Shown here in pieces: positions 34,734 to 47,300 of a DNA stretch of 64,000 nt. Below the pieces are notes generated by a model. That model saw only the letters and a list, made by a program, of their open reading frames with translations. It made no database searches and was not told the DNA's origin. Both the position numbers and the translations under genes were made by a program. Position 1 is the first letter of the stretch. Each line of letters starts with the position of its first letter. This DNA is from Blastomussa wellsi (lineage: Eukaryota > Cnidaria > Anthozoa > Scleractinia > Plerogyridae), in the NCBI GenBank assembly GCA_947652115.1, contig OX393563.1, forward strand, positions 5,325,659 through 5,389,658. Direction: 5' to 3'.

Positions 34734-35677
34734 TAATGGTGAGGGTAATTTGCAGAACGCTGAATGCTCACCACAGAAGGCCAAAGGTTAAATGCACTGT
34801 TTGCTTGTGGTTAGTTTCACTCGTGTTTGCTTGCAGTTTCATTCACATTTGCTTGTAGTTATTTTCACTTATGTTTTGATTGCAATTAGTTTTAACTGTT
34901 AGAAAGGGCCCGAAATACAATTCTATGTTGTCCTTCCCAACAATTAAAAGCTCACTGCAAGTTAACATACAGTAAGTGAAACTAACCACAAGCAAACACT
35001 TCATTGAACATTAGGCATTCTACAAATTACCCCTTAGTCAGTATAATTATATAAAAGGTAACAAAACTCACCTTGAACAATTAAATCATACTCAGAATGA
35101 GCAAGTGAAGTGTTGTCAAAAGTCACCAAACATGGTATTTGTCCATTTGATAGACGTGGTTTTACTCCCAGCAGAATTCCATCGTAAGAGTCATCAGTTG
35201 AATAGATCAACTTCAAAAGACCAAGAGAAACACCACATTCTGCTTTAAGAATTGGATGATTATCTCTGTACAATGTGATCTGCAAGTTAAGAGAAATAAC
35301 CATTCCTTATGTTTAATATTAACAAAAAATGAACAGAACATTGTGGAATTGGTAGCAAGTACTTATTTGCATGGAATGTGAAGACAGTTGTCACTATGCA
35401 AATGTAAGCTACACCCGATTATTTATTTGCCGTGTCAGCTGATGGAGAATTGATTTTTTTTCTTTTGTGGTTTTATCAGAAATATATATAAGAATAACTT
35501 GTTTGGTCAGTTCTTATTTAAATTCCAAGTCAAAAGTTGCTATGGTTTGTGAATTTGACTGTTAAAATGTAAACATGCCATTGTGAAGGCCATTGTTTTG
35601 TCCACTGTTCGAGATTCTAGTTTCCTATGAAAATTAAATATAACATCAGCTAAGTACATGTAAAGAAAACGTTTGAA

Positions 35678-37137
35678 TGAATGCCAAAGTGGGATCAGAC
35701 AACACAGACAAAGAACTCATCATGGACAGACATGGTACTGGAGAACAAAATGAGAATTGTAAACTCTTCACAGAGTTTTGTACCTTCAACGACCTTGTGA
35801 TTGGAGGCACTCTATTTCCCCACAAGACATTCCTCAAGACCACATGGGTTTCCCCTGATGGCAAGTCCGAGAAACAGATCGACCACATCACTATCGGCAG
35901 AAAGTGGAGACGAAGCCTGCATGACGTCAGGGTGAAGCGCCGAGCGGACGCAGCATCGGATCACCACCTGGTTATGGCAGTTCTCAAGACCTACAACGAC
36001 CAGGCAGGAAGACCGGCCACCTCACAAGTTCAACGTTCGCAGCCTGGAAGAGAAAGCAAAACCAGAAGAATTCAAGGTCGAGCTGAGAAACAAGTTCAGC
36101 ATCCTTTCCCCACTACTAGAGGAAACAGTAGAAGAGCAATAGCAAAGTCTTTGAGAGGTCTGGACGACAACATGCAAAATAGTCCTGAGGAAGAAAACAA
36201 GGAAACACAAAGAATGGCTAACAACGAAGACATGGACACTGATCGTAGACAGAAAACAGCTAAAAGACCAGATCAACCAGACACAAGACCAGGAAGATAA
36301 GAAGCCGGAGGACTGTAGGTATCAAGTCGACCTTTATGAAGCAGCTGGAGGACCTGGACTTCGCAGAAGACATCAGTCTTCTCTGCCATAAGCAGCGAGA
36401 CGCACAAGATAAGCTATGTCATGTGGCAACAGAAGCTTAAAAGACTGGGCTCCAAATCAACGTCGGGAAGACTGAGGTAATGAGGGTGTACAACAAGCAG
36501 CAAGATCCAGTGCGACTCCACCAAGGAGACATCAAAGAAGTGGACAAGTTTGTTTACATGGGCAGTGTAGTCAGCAAAGATGAGGGAGCAGATGAAGACA
36601 TCAAGTGCCGAATAAACAATAACATCCTACGACCAATCTGGAGATCAAAAGCCCTCTCACTCCGCAACAAGATCCGGATCTTTAACATTAACATGACGTC
36701 AGTCCTATACTTTATGGCTCAGAAACGTGGCGTGTAACCAAGAACAACACCCACAAGCTACAGACATTCACCAACAGATGTCTCAGAAACATCCCCAACA
36801 TAAGGTGGCCAAAGGTAGTCTCCAATGAACAACTTTGGACAGGACAAGCCACTCCCCAATTGAGATTGACATCAAGAAAAGAAAATGGGGACTTTACGCA
36901 AGCCTACATCCAACGTCACCAGGCAGGCTCTTGATTGGAACCCACAAGGAAAACGGAAAGTGGGTCGACCCAGACAGACTTGGCGCAGGAGTGCCGACGC
37001 TGAGGCGAAGGCCGCCGGAATTGACGTTGGCCGAGCTGAAGAGGACCAGCCAAAACCGTGTTCACTGGAGGAGTGCTGTTGCGGCCCTTTGTCCCCCAAG
37101 GAATTAAGAGGCATAACCATAACCATAGGCACCTAGG
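35678..37137 (+). pseudogene. 5'-cut LINE copy at the duplication junction (unit B)
   Basis: Begins abruptly in the endonuclease at NAKVGSDN and follows 12009-13650. Compared with A it has a four-base GGCC gain near 36015 that shifts the frame, a further 190-base deletion near 36300, and small indels near 36707 and 36838. The same FAEDISLL box and C-terminal NPQGKRKVGRPRQTW are present. Confidence 0.85.
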
Positions 37138-37842
37138 CCCGAGAAAACTTGACTGTTTCTTTACAGAGTTCATCGGATCCGGGCCATTTTTTATGGGTCC
37201 GGGCAGGTTTTTGCTGTCGTGTCAACGGCCTTAGCAGGATCGTAGCTAGGATGGGCGATAGGTGCATCCTCCCCCTCCCACGGGTAACAAAGGTTCGCCT
37301 AATCGGAGAGTGAGGGTGAAAATTTCCCGTGGGAGAATACCCCCGGTTCCCTAGGTTCGTGTGCCTCCTGCCTACGGCCCTGCTTTGAGACCCGGAGCAA
37401 ACGAAGCGTGCGCAAGCAAATATGTTAAGAAGCAGATCAAAAATAAAGAGACGTGCAAAGTGTTGCAGTCTAAAAGAAAAAATATCTTGCATAGTCAATA
37501 GGCCAAAAACAAAATTTACCCGAGACCAAAACGTCATCCAGTCGAACTTAAATTTACTCTGTTATGGATGTCCCATTGCGTAGCTTGCTCTCCAGCTTAC
37601 TGAATTTTGCGACTGTTAGCTGAAAAGGGCATGTTGATTTTATTTGATCCATATTTGACCAACAAGTGATAAAATAGATAAGGGGATAACAACATGATCA
37701 CGTTCTCTGTCACGAGTGGCTAAAACTAAAATAGTATCAAATGCCCCGGGTGTAGGCCCTTACGGAGTGATACAATTTCACCCTGGGAGGGAGGATGGGC
37801 GCTGCCGGAATTGAGTGATGCATAATTATAACACCAGACTTT

Positions 37843-38317
37843 CCTCTAGAATGACTTATGTTTTGCCTAAAACCAGGTATATTTAATATTAGATATCAAG
37901 GTGCTACGACCTGGAATGCTATATCTGATGACATTAAGCTGCTGTCACTTAAACAATTTAAAAATAAATTCAAATCAAGCTTCATTGCAAGCTATTAACC
38001 GAACTACCTATACTTCTATATCCTCTCTTATCTTAGTTAATTAAGCTGTTTATATACTTTTTCTTCCGGCTATTTCCGCTAAACTTTTAACCTAGTTTAC
38101 TTTATTTTTGTCCGTGTGTGTATGCGTGTTGTATGTATTTATTTAAGTCCTATGTACCTGACCTTTAAAATCACTGATGTAAACACTAAGGATGGCTGCT
38201 TAGTTCCTCATTAGCCAATAGTGGTTATTTCGGGCAGCCATGTACTCATTTTATTTTATATTGTCTAGTTTTGTAAACCTAATTAATTTGAGGTACAATA
38301 AAGTTGTTGTTGTTGAA
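37843..38317 (+). pseudogene. CR1/L2-like LINE 3' end (copy B)
   Basis: Duplicate of the fragment at 14330-14810, with the same frameshift, the same FNIR/FNIS-type terminus and the same TTG-repeat tail. It differs by a few substitutions and a four-base TTAA gain near 38040. Confidence 0.7.
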
Positions 38318-38756
38318 GAAAAGGTTTATGTGGAAAGGATTGGTGTAGGTCGTGTAGGCCAATTTTGATCTTACTCTCTCTCCGTAAAATTTAACGCTAT
38401 AGACTTTAATATTTCTATAGGTCGATTGATTAAACTCCCTTTAAATAATCGGGCTTGTCGATCAAATGTGAAATTAAACCTTCAGTAACCTTCTGCTGAA
38501 CCTTAATATCCGGATCTTGATTTTTGAACAAAAAGTCCGCAATTAAATGTCATTTGCAAGATAAAGCGAGCCAAAATACTCGTCAGTGATGAGTCAGTTT
38601 TCACTGAAACAGTTTCACAAAAAATGTCGCAATCGTGCTAGCCTTGCATTAGCATTTTAGTCAGCTCTAACAGCAACATCAATAGCCGATCCGTGACATT
38701 ATCTTAGTTACTTAATTACTTGACTTTTCTCTCTTATAACGGTACCTCTATATATA

Positions 38757-40275
38757 ACTGGATTTATGAAAACCAGGTCAAAGAATTAATGACCCCCATC
38801 TCACGTTGTATGGATGAACTGACTTGTTAGGCATGTTAATTAGGCGTAAAAATCGGGTCAAGAAGGGAGCGAGAAGAAAATCCATAATAATAATAGCAAT
38901 GTTAGTAATAATAGTAATAATAATGATAATAATAATATTAATAATCTGTCTTGATTTAGCAAAAAAGGGGCTTGAGGCAATAGAGGAAATGTATGAGATT
39001 TCGATCTATTTTGTTTGTTTTGCGAAGTAACCGTCGGTGACTATTGGCCACTCTTTGCATGAAATCTTACCCTTCATAATGTTCCCATGCCAAATTCGTG
39101 ATGTCTGGTACATTTTACTGTAGCCAACTCCCCCCCCCCCCTCCCTCCCGCACCCCACCCGTTATTTTTGGCCATTTTTACCCAGGCCCCAGCTCGATGA
39201 GTACATCGGTTTGAATTTTTGACACCGCGCGGTAGCTGATCTGTAGGTTTACCAATCCTGCCGTCTAAAGGAAGTTTGCCGGAGGACATCATTAAGTCCA
39301 ATGAAGGTGGAAGTCCAACGATTTGCAATCTAAGCGTCGGCTATTATCTTTCCTTAAACAAAGCTCTAACGGGTGAACTTGAACAACTCGTTACGACTTG
39401 TGCGAGGCGGGATAGTGAGGTGCTTGCTTTAGACGGCAAAAAGTCCTTCGCCACACCAAATAGGACTCCCTACGTATACCGGACTTGACGGGTGATTCGA
39501 AGGCGGCCATGCCGATATGTGGCTGGAACTATTCTGTGGCGAAAGTAAGTGTGAGTACGATTGATTCATGTTCATGCTTTTTTTATGGAGATTTTGCCGC
39601 TAGGTAGAAGTGCCAGATCGGTTTTCCGCTGATCTAAACGGCGATTTGTTCAGTTCGGAAGCGTAGTTTCCGGTCGCTGACCGACATGAACCATGTGCGG
39701 GTCACTAATCAAAGTACATTTCTCAGCTTTAATCCGGAGCTGCCTAAAAATCAAGCGAATCCTTGATGTTACACACTATTTCTCAGATCATTTGAGACCA
39801 TGCATGGCTTGCCGGGTCAACTCTTGCGCTGGAAATTTTGAAGTCTGTGATGCCATTAATTTTTATGTTGTAAATAATAATTTAATTGAATTAGTAGACT
39901 TCGTGATTTTGTTGTTATGCCCAAACTACAATCTTCTTGCTCCGAAAAGACATAGGTTAGATTAATTTGCGTTGATTTGAGTTCAGAATAGTGCCCATTG
40001 ACACCGTGAGTCCTTGCGAAAAGATGCCTTCAGAACTATAGTGTCATGTCAACTTTACCTAACCGAATTCTGTTGAATCAAGACAGAGTAACAATAACAG
40101 TACTTTCGGATAAGTGAGTCACCAAGGAGAATAGAAGCTGCCAATCCTTTTAAATTTTATAGCGTCGACATTGGAGAGAGTTTCTGGCGATAAAACAACC
40201 GCTTTTGGCGAGAAAATACAGCTTCGCAGGTGTTTCGCTCACAATTTCCTTTGACCCGGTTTACATAAATCCAGT
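38757..40275. mobile_element. Inverted-repeat element, copy 1 (1519 bp)
   Basis: Terminal repeats of about 27 bases (ACTGGATTTATG and CATAAATCCAGT ends, both followed inward by GTCAAAG). The interior has an ATAATAAT-rich block, a C-run near 39129 and a consensus GTAAGT donor-like site at 39545. No long open frame. Confidence 0.8.
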
Positions 40276-40280
40276 CATAA

Positions 40281-40774
40281 AATGCCATATTACAAGACCA
40301 ACTGACTCTAAAAGGGCTAAAGATTGCATATTTCCAGACCAGCTGACTAGAAAAAGTCTAAAATAGGCTTCTCCGGTTGCAATAGTTTTTTTTTTCAATG
40401 CATTCTGACAAAACTAGGCCTTGTGTCCGAAACACTGCATCAATTTAAATGCCATATTACAAGACCAACTGACTGTAAAGGGGCTAAAGATTGCATATTT
40501 CCAGACCAGCTGACTAGAAAAAGTCTAAAATAGGCTTCTCCGGTTGCAATAGTTTTTTTTTTCAATGCATTCTGACAAAACTAGGCCTTGTGTCCGAAAC
40601 ACTGCATCAATAAATGCCATATTACAAGACCAACTGACTGTAAAGGGGCTAAAGATTGCATATTTCCAGACCAGCTGACTAGAAAAAGTCTAAAATAGGC
40701 TTCTCCGGTTGCAATAGTTTTTTTTTTCAATGCATTCTGACAAAACTAGGCCTTGTGTCCGAAACACTGCATCA
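40281..40774. repeat. Three tandem repeats of about 165 bases
   Basis: Units 40281-40446, 40447-40611 and 40612-40774 each start AAATGCCATATTACAAGACC (the first one base later) and end GAAACACTGCATCA. They differ by only a few bases and lie only between the two inverted-repeat elements. Confidence 0.92.
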
Positions 40775-40778
40775 TATA

Positions 40779-42441
40779 ACTGGATTTATGAAAACCAGGT
40801 CAAAGAATTAATGACCCCCATCTCACGTTGTATGGATGAACTGACTTGTTAGGCATGTTAATTAGGCGTAAAAATCGGGTCAAGAAGGGAGCGAGAAGAA
40901 AATCCATAATAATAATAGCAATGTTAGTAATAATAGTAATAATAATGATAATAATAATATTAATAATCTGTCTTGATTTAGCAAAAAAGGGGCTTGAGGC
41001 AATAGAGGAAATGTATGAGATTTCGATCTATTTTGTTTGTTTTGCGAAGTAACCGTCGGTGACTATTGGCCACTCTTTGCATGAAATCTTACCCTTCATA
41101 ATGTTCCCATGCCAAATTCGTGATGTCTGGTACATTTTACTGTAGCCAACTCCCCCCCCCCTCCCTCCCGCACCCCACCCGTTATTTTTGGCCATTTTTA
41201 CCCAGGCCCCAGCTCGATGAGTACATCGGTTTGAATTTTTGACACCGCGCGGTAGCTGATCTGTAGGTTTACCAATCCTGCCGTCTAAAGGAAGTTTGCC
41301 GGAGGACATCATTAAGTCCAATGAAGGTGGAAGTCCAACGATTTGCAATCTAAGCGTCGGCTATTATCTTTCCTTAAACAAAGCTCTAACGGGTGAACTT
41401 GAACAACTCGTTACGACTTGTGCGAGGCGGGATAGTGAGGTGCTTGCTTTAGACGGCAAAAAGTCCTTCGCCACACCAAATAGGACTCCCTACGTATACC
41501 GGACTTGACGGGTGATTCGAAGGCGGCCATGCCGATATGTGGCTGGAACTATTCTGTGGCGAAAGACTTAGAAAAATTCTGCTCTAATTTTGGTAGTATT
41601 GTGTCCCGCGCAAAAAAATTTCGTTGCATCCGGGCGATTGCATTCAATTTCCTAGAAAATGGCTAGCTGTGTGGGAAAACCGAGGAATAGCGTGGAATTA
41701 CAGAGCCCTATTTAATGTGAGTACGATTGATTCATGTTCATGCTTTTTTTATGGAGATTTTGCCGCTAGGTAGAAGTGCCAGATCGGTTTTCCGCTGATC
41801 TAAACGGCGATTTGTTCAGTTCGGAAGCGTAGTTTCCGGTCGCTGACCGACATGAACCATGTGCGGGTCACTAATCAAAGTACATTTCTCAGCTTTAATC
41901 CGGAGCTGCCTAAAAATCAAGCGAATCCTTGATGTTACACACTATTCCTCAGATCATTTGAGACCATGCATGGCTTGCCGGGTCAACTCTTGCGCTGGAA
42001 ATTTTGAAGTCTGTGATGCCATTAATTTTTATGTTGTAAATAATAATTTAATTGAATTAGTAGACTTCGTGATTTTGTTGTTATGCCCAAACTACAATCT
42101 TCTTGCTCCGAAAAGACATAGGTTAGATTAATTTGCGTTGATTTGAGTTCAGAATAGTGCCCATTGACACCGTGAGTCCTTGCGAAAAGATGCCTTCAGA
42201 GCTATAGTGTCATGTCAACTTTACCTAACCGAATTCTGTTGAATCAAGACAGAGTAACAATAACAGTACTTTCGGATAAGTGAGTCACCAAGGAGAATAG
42301 AAGCTGCCAATCCTTTTAAATTTTATAGCGTCGACATTGGAGAGAGTTTCTGGCGATAAAACAACCGCTTTTGGCGAGAAAATACAGCTTCGCAGGTGTT
42401 TCGCTCACAATTTCCTTTGACCCGGTTTACATAAATCCAGT
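40779..42441. mobile_element. Inverted-repeat element, copy 2 (1663 bp)
   Basis: Matches copy 1 except for a few substitutions, a shorter C-run and a 150-base segment at 41566-41715, where copy 1 has only TAAG. A frame through this segment (MPICGWNYSVAKDLEKFC and on) stays open for about 45 codons; I do not recognise it. Confidence 0.8.
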
Positions 42442-42457
42442 CATATATATAGATGAT

Positions 42458-42598
42458 ATTACACGGTGGCGAGAAAATATGAATTTTATGTTCGAGTGGC
42501 AAGAACAATATCTCATGAGTGAGCGCAGCGAACGAGTGCCGGAGATATTGTTCTTTCCACGAGAACATAAAATTCATATCTTTGAGCTAACGTGTAAT
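42458..42598. mobile_element. Long hairpin MITE (copy B)
   Basis: Same element as 15256-15396. In unit B a 3.7 kb composite has landed in the TATATATA run 9 bases to its left. Confidence 0.75.
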
Positions 42599-44300
42599 TT
42601 TCTTTTTATTATGTAGACAAAAACACGTTGAGTAACACGTTCGTTTGGCAGCTTTGTACACAAACTGAATCGTGCAAGTCGGGAAATGACGCCATCGATA
42701 TCCTCACTAGTGAAGATATGGAAAATACGCCACTACGGTCCCGGATGTAGCTTTGTATGAATTTTGTGGTGTAATTCCCAGTAAAACACTCACGTCTATA
42801 TAATAAAAGGAAATAGTGTTTAATATGCCTTATGTTTAAAAACCAAGACTTTCCTTCTACTGGCTATTTAATAAGTATTATCAGTCAAGCCTTTCCACAT
42901 AAACTTTGCTCATCCCTAGTGAGGTTCTCGCGTTCTTATAAAAACATCTCATTTACATCTGGACGCTGATATATATGGATAACGTCTGATTTCAATCGTC
43001 TAGTTTGCTTTAAACCGAAAGCTAAAAGACGATAAAACAATTTAGTTTATTTATTTTGGTAAGCGATTTCGTCTCGTGAAACGCAATTTAATAATTTACT
43101 AAATTAAACACGATTTCGCTGCTACTTTTGGATCCTGCTAGGAAAAATATTACATAATCATACACAAATGATTGAGTTGTACACAAAAGGTCTTTTTACC
43201 GTGGTTGTTATAAGTTTTTGCTCCAAAAATCATTAAAGTATTTTTGAAGGTGGTAATTGCTCTTGAAAATTCCCGGACAATCGACTGAGCACTTGTCACT
43301 GATTTTATTGTCTCAGCATGTATCCGTTTAGCACAAGTGGATTGCGCATGCTCATTTGCTGAATGTGTGTATCCAGGAACTGAACTGAAATTTGTTGGGC
43401 ATGCGCAATAGTGCTATAACTGAGGGAATTGCTTAACGGCAAGCCCAGAAATATTGCAGTAAACGCTGAAACGGATTGTCACGTGTCAACCGGAAATGTT
43501 CAGCTCCACAGGTTACCAAACTTTCTTGGATAGCTATAGAGTGAATTCAGGCACTAGACTGAAATTTGTTGAGTATTGCTACTATAACTGAAGTGCTTAA
43601 CGACAAGCCGAGTAAAAGCTGCAACGGACATTCACATGACAACCAAAATTTTTCAGCTTAATGGTGATCACATTTCCTTAGGTATGGAGCTCCGCGCAGC
43701 TGGGAACTTCCTGAACTTCAACTTTCAACCAGTTCACTGCTTCCAGCAACTAATGCAAAATAGCGGGAATTTTCCTGTGCGGCGTGATAGGGAGAAAATT
43801 ACTAAGAACTTTGGAGGGACCATGGATGGCACAAATTAACGGCAGTGTTTCATCACTCAGAAAGCACAAGTTTCTTTAACGTACCAGTGACTTTATTTAT
43901 TTTATCTCTCAGTTAATTTTTAGTTTACACCAGTTATGATTTTTACCATTAGCATTATTGTACTACGAATGATTTTAACTGCAGAGCGTTTCGATCCAAA
44001 AATCCTATTTTCGAAAAAATATTACATAGCGAACCTGTCTTGTTTGAAACTTTGGCTATTATTTCTCTTCTAAAAAAGAAAACTTTTCTCTACCAAAATG
44101 AAGTTTCTTTTACAGCATTATCTCAGTATGTTGCCTGAAGTACCTTGCTTTTTTTATCGGTACTAATTTTTATCGGTAACTGAGAGAAGTTTATTTTAAA
44201 TCAACTACTTATTTCACAAGTTTCAATTCTACATATTATCGTCACTGGCGGATCTAATAAGATTTGGATTCCATTCCTTTCACTGTCGGTTTCAACCGTA

Positions 44301-47300
44301 CTAGCTGCAGCGACAAACGATTATCCAACGGCAGCAAAGGCAGCATCGACCCCAACTACAGCAATAATAACAATAGCGTACCCAATAATAACGACAAAAG
44401 TAAGAACGCTTCGAACCTGCAACAAAAGTATAAATCAAGCAAGTAAGGAAGGAATTATGCAAGTAAGCAAGTATATGATTCTTATATCCACGGTGTAAGA
44501 CAAAACATAGCTATTGGCAGCACCGTTAGCCATGACATGACGCAATGCAAGGGAGTGATCAAAGAGTACGTGTCAGACCTTTTTTTTCAGATCTGAAAGT
44601 GAAAATTTCAATTTCCAAAGCTATACAGTCGAAAATTGAACCGAGACTGACATAGCCGCTTGTGTATTGACCCAAGCCTTATATCTACTCATCGCCTATA
44701 TTAAATCAACCTCGTTCTTAGGGTCTCTCGCTCCGGGAGGGCGGGAAGATGAGAGAACCTGGGAACGAGGTTGATATTAAATAGGTTTCTAGCTTATTAC
44801 TATTAAGACTCGGCTTCAATTTGAAGGCAATTTACACTTAGGGACTTTCCAATAATATTACTGAATTTACACTGATTGACTTCAGTATTACTGAACGGCC
44901 CGGGTAATCGTTCAAAGTCAGCTTCCCTCTCTTGATGAAAAAAAAAATATGGGGCCAAGATATCGGGGACCTTAACTGTTTTTGTCGGCCATTTCTTCTC
45001 GGGGAGCTGCTCAGCCTTTTGATTTCGGTAGCCTCGCAGCTCCTATAACCTCTAAATTTCAGTGACAGGGATAGTGTTGCAACCTTATCGTTTTGGGCTA
45101 GGGTCCATTGTTTGTTCTTTTGTCTCACCTGAAGGGTGGTCCCCAATCAGGTGAGACCTTGTAAGAGCTGCGAGGTGACCCTTCGATTTCGCGGCTTGTG
45201 GTTTTCTCAGTTAAACTATAGGAATATCTTTTGTTTTATCCTAAACAGACATTCGATGACATTGACCAATACTTTGTTCAACACTTACGTCTCGGCTCTA
45301 CCCCCAGCTTCTCGATGCGATAAATGGGCAGCTCCTTACACAGGGAAGCCATTTCATCACTCAGGTCGGAGCGATCAGTGACAGTCGATACAGCCTTGTA
45401 TTCGATGTCTGTCTCGTTCGTTGCTGGTGAGTCGCTTTTCTGTAAAGAATAACAAGAGCAAAGTGAAATAGAAGTTGGTCAGAAAAAAAGCCTTGTACAT
45501 GCATGAAGGGAGGCCTCAGATTTTTTGGGCATCAAGAGAATTTTGGGCAAGGGAACTTGGGAGAATTTTTTGGGCAAATGGTTCACCGGCCCCCCTGGCA
45601 AAAAATTGCCCGTACACTTATGGGCCTTATATTTGGGAATAAACCTTGGACTTTGTCGTCGAAGTAATTTTGCTAATAAGAAAGCGAGAAGGTGTCAAGT
45701 TCCTACAGTCATTTATTTGGGATTAACTGCAGTTTATCTGCTCACCATGTTTGGCTACCAAACGACATTAATATATTATTATACGTCTTTGTTAATTCAG
45801 AGAGCCAATAACTAAAATTAACCAACCAGATTGCTGTATTGCCGGTACAGTATTCTCTAAGTACTGTATATACTTTTTTTACGCGATGCCAAAACAGAGA
45901 ACTTTGCTCGTCCAGTCTCGCATTCAATGCCAGGCTAGAAGTACAAATACAAGTTTTTGATTCTCCTGGGACTCAAAATGGCCGCCCTGTGATTAAGGTC
46001 ATGAATGATCCCGTACGAACATTTTTGAAGATTTTCTTGTATTTTTACAATTTCTCAGTACGGCCCTCGCGCTTGGTTAAAAAGATATATTTATTGAAAT
46101 CACTTTGATACTGAGTTACGTTGTAACCTAATGAAGATGTAGATGGTAAATTGAGAAAGACAATCATTTGAATCAGTGGCATGTACTAAAACTAGGAACA
46201 CCGGAACACCACAAAACACGGAACACCGGAACACCAGAAATACCATAAAATGCCAATAAACTTCTGGTGTTCCGGGGTGTTCCGGGGTTCCGGCGTTCTG
46301 GTATTGCGATACTCCTGGATTTAGCACATGCCACTTGAATTACCTGGTCGAGGGCTTTGGCGAGGTCATCAGGGTTTGGCGCATTTTCTGTGGAGTCAAT
46401 CAGAAAACAGGCTTCTGCAGCCGAAAGACGATGCATGGCCAAGTTCTGCAAACAAGAACAAAAAGGAAATGCTAGCTATTACAAAAACCGTGACTCATAT
46501 TTCCAGTTCAGAAAAACAGAAAATAAAGCGAACTAGCAACTAGCACACTGATATAAATAGAAATTATGATAAATTCACTCGTTGGAATGTTCTTGATAAA
46601 TCTCATACCGTCATTTAAGAATGCTGCACATAATATTTTTACCTTTTTGAAGTCGTAAACAATGTCGACTTCTCCCGCGTTCGAGGAATCGGTCTTTGGA
46701 ATATGAACAGTCTCTGTTTGTTTCTCATTGTCCACTTCAATTTCCTCGTCAACATCTTTATCTCCATCATTTAGTTTGACCTTGTACTTGGACACGGTAT
46801 CCTTCAAAGGCAAAGAGAAATTATATAATTTCTACTACAAATTAGCTAGTTTCGATGTTCCCGGCTGACATCACTTTCCAGGTGAAGATCTAGAGTACAT
46901 GCATGGATGCAACATAAAAATATATAAATGATGTTTGGAGCATCAAAACGTCGACCTACTAATGATTTTTATATTTCTACCGACATTTTTTAGCAAACAG
47001 TTAAGGTGGCTCGAATGAATGTTTGAGTGACGATATGAATGCATAATGCATCGAAATTTACTATTGCACGGAGATTCGAGACAATGGATAGTTATAATTA
47101 GAACCATAAGCGAACAGCCGGAAAATAAGCGCAATGTTTGACAAATTTGAGGCTACAAATTGACAGCCTTAGAATGTTTCAATGAAGTTTAAACGCCGGG
47201 ATTATATTAAATATTAGTTAATCTACGTGAAGAATAATGTTTAAAAAATTATCTATCGCTTTTGAAATAGTGAACATTTTAACAAATGTAGTGTCAATTT

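Larger units (their letters stand above)
28049..35279 (-). pseudogene. C2H2 zinc-finger gene, copy A, 5'-truncated and frame-broken
   Basis: Exons on the minus strand, with phases that agree: 35072-35279, 33406-33936, 32415-32693, 31379-31466, 30486-30669, 28809-29458 and 28049-28368. The first two encode a non-finger N-terminal region (LIYSTDDSYDG, then a Ser/Gln-rich stretch). The rest encode about 11 C2H2 fingers (3, 1, 2 and 5 per exon, with TGEKPY linkers) and a finger-free tail ending NLFNPSLS. It is probably a nuclear DNA-binding protein. The intron after 32415 appears to use a GC donor (CAG|GCAAGC). Damage: the one-finger exon is 88 instead of 84 bases through a four-base ATTA gain, which brings in stops, and the last His of the third finger is Asn (LNTG for LHTG). 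Exon 35072-35279 starts in phase 0, so more coding exons are needed upstream, but the duplication border is only 400 bases away. Skipping the 88-base exon would restore the frame. Confidence 0.72.
12009..35677. repeat. Tandem duplication, unit A (23.7 kb)
   Basis: From TGAATGCCAAAG at 12009 the sequence recurs, in the same order and orientation, from 35678. Matched landmarks include the LINE body, the BRICHOS gene, a second LINE relic and the zinc-finger gene. By eye the copies differ by scattered substitutions and small indels. Unit A carries a SINE at 34281-34733 that is missing from B, and lacks about 150 bases present in B at 56285-56435. Confidence 0.93.
38757..42444. mobile_element. Composite inverted-repeat element: two copies around a tandem repeat, only in unit B
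   Basis: Unit A has an empty site reading CTCTATATATAGATG at 15240-15252. In B, TATATATA stands on both outer sides of a 3.69 kb insert that starts ACTGGATTTATGAAAACCAG and ends, inverted, TTTACATAAATCCAGTCA. The insert contains two nearly identical elements with the same terminal inverted repeats, separated by three 165-base tandem repeats. No transposase is recognisable. The target is TA-rich, so the duplication may be 8, 4 or 2 bases. Confidence 0.85.
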
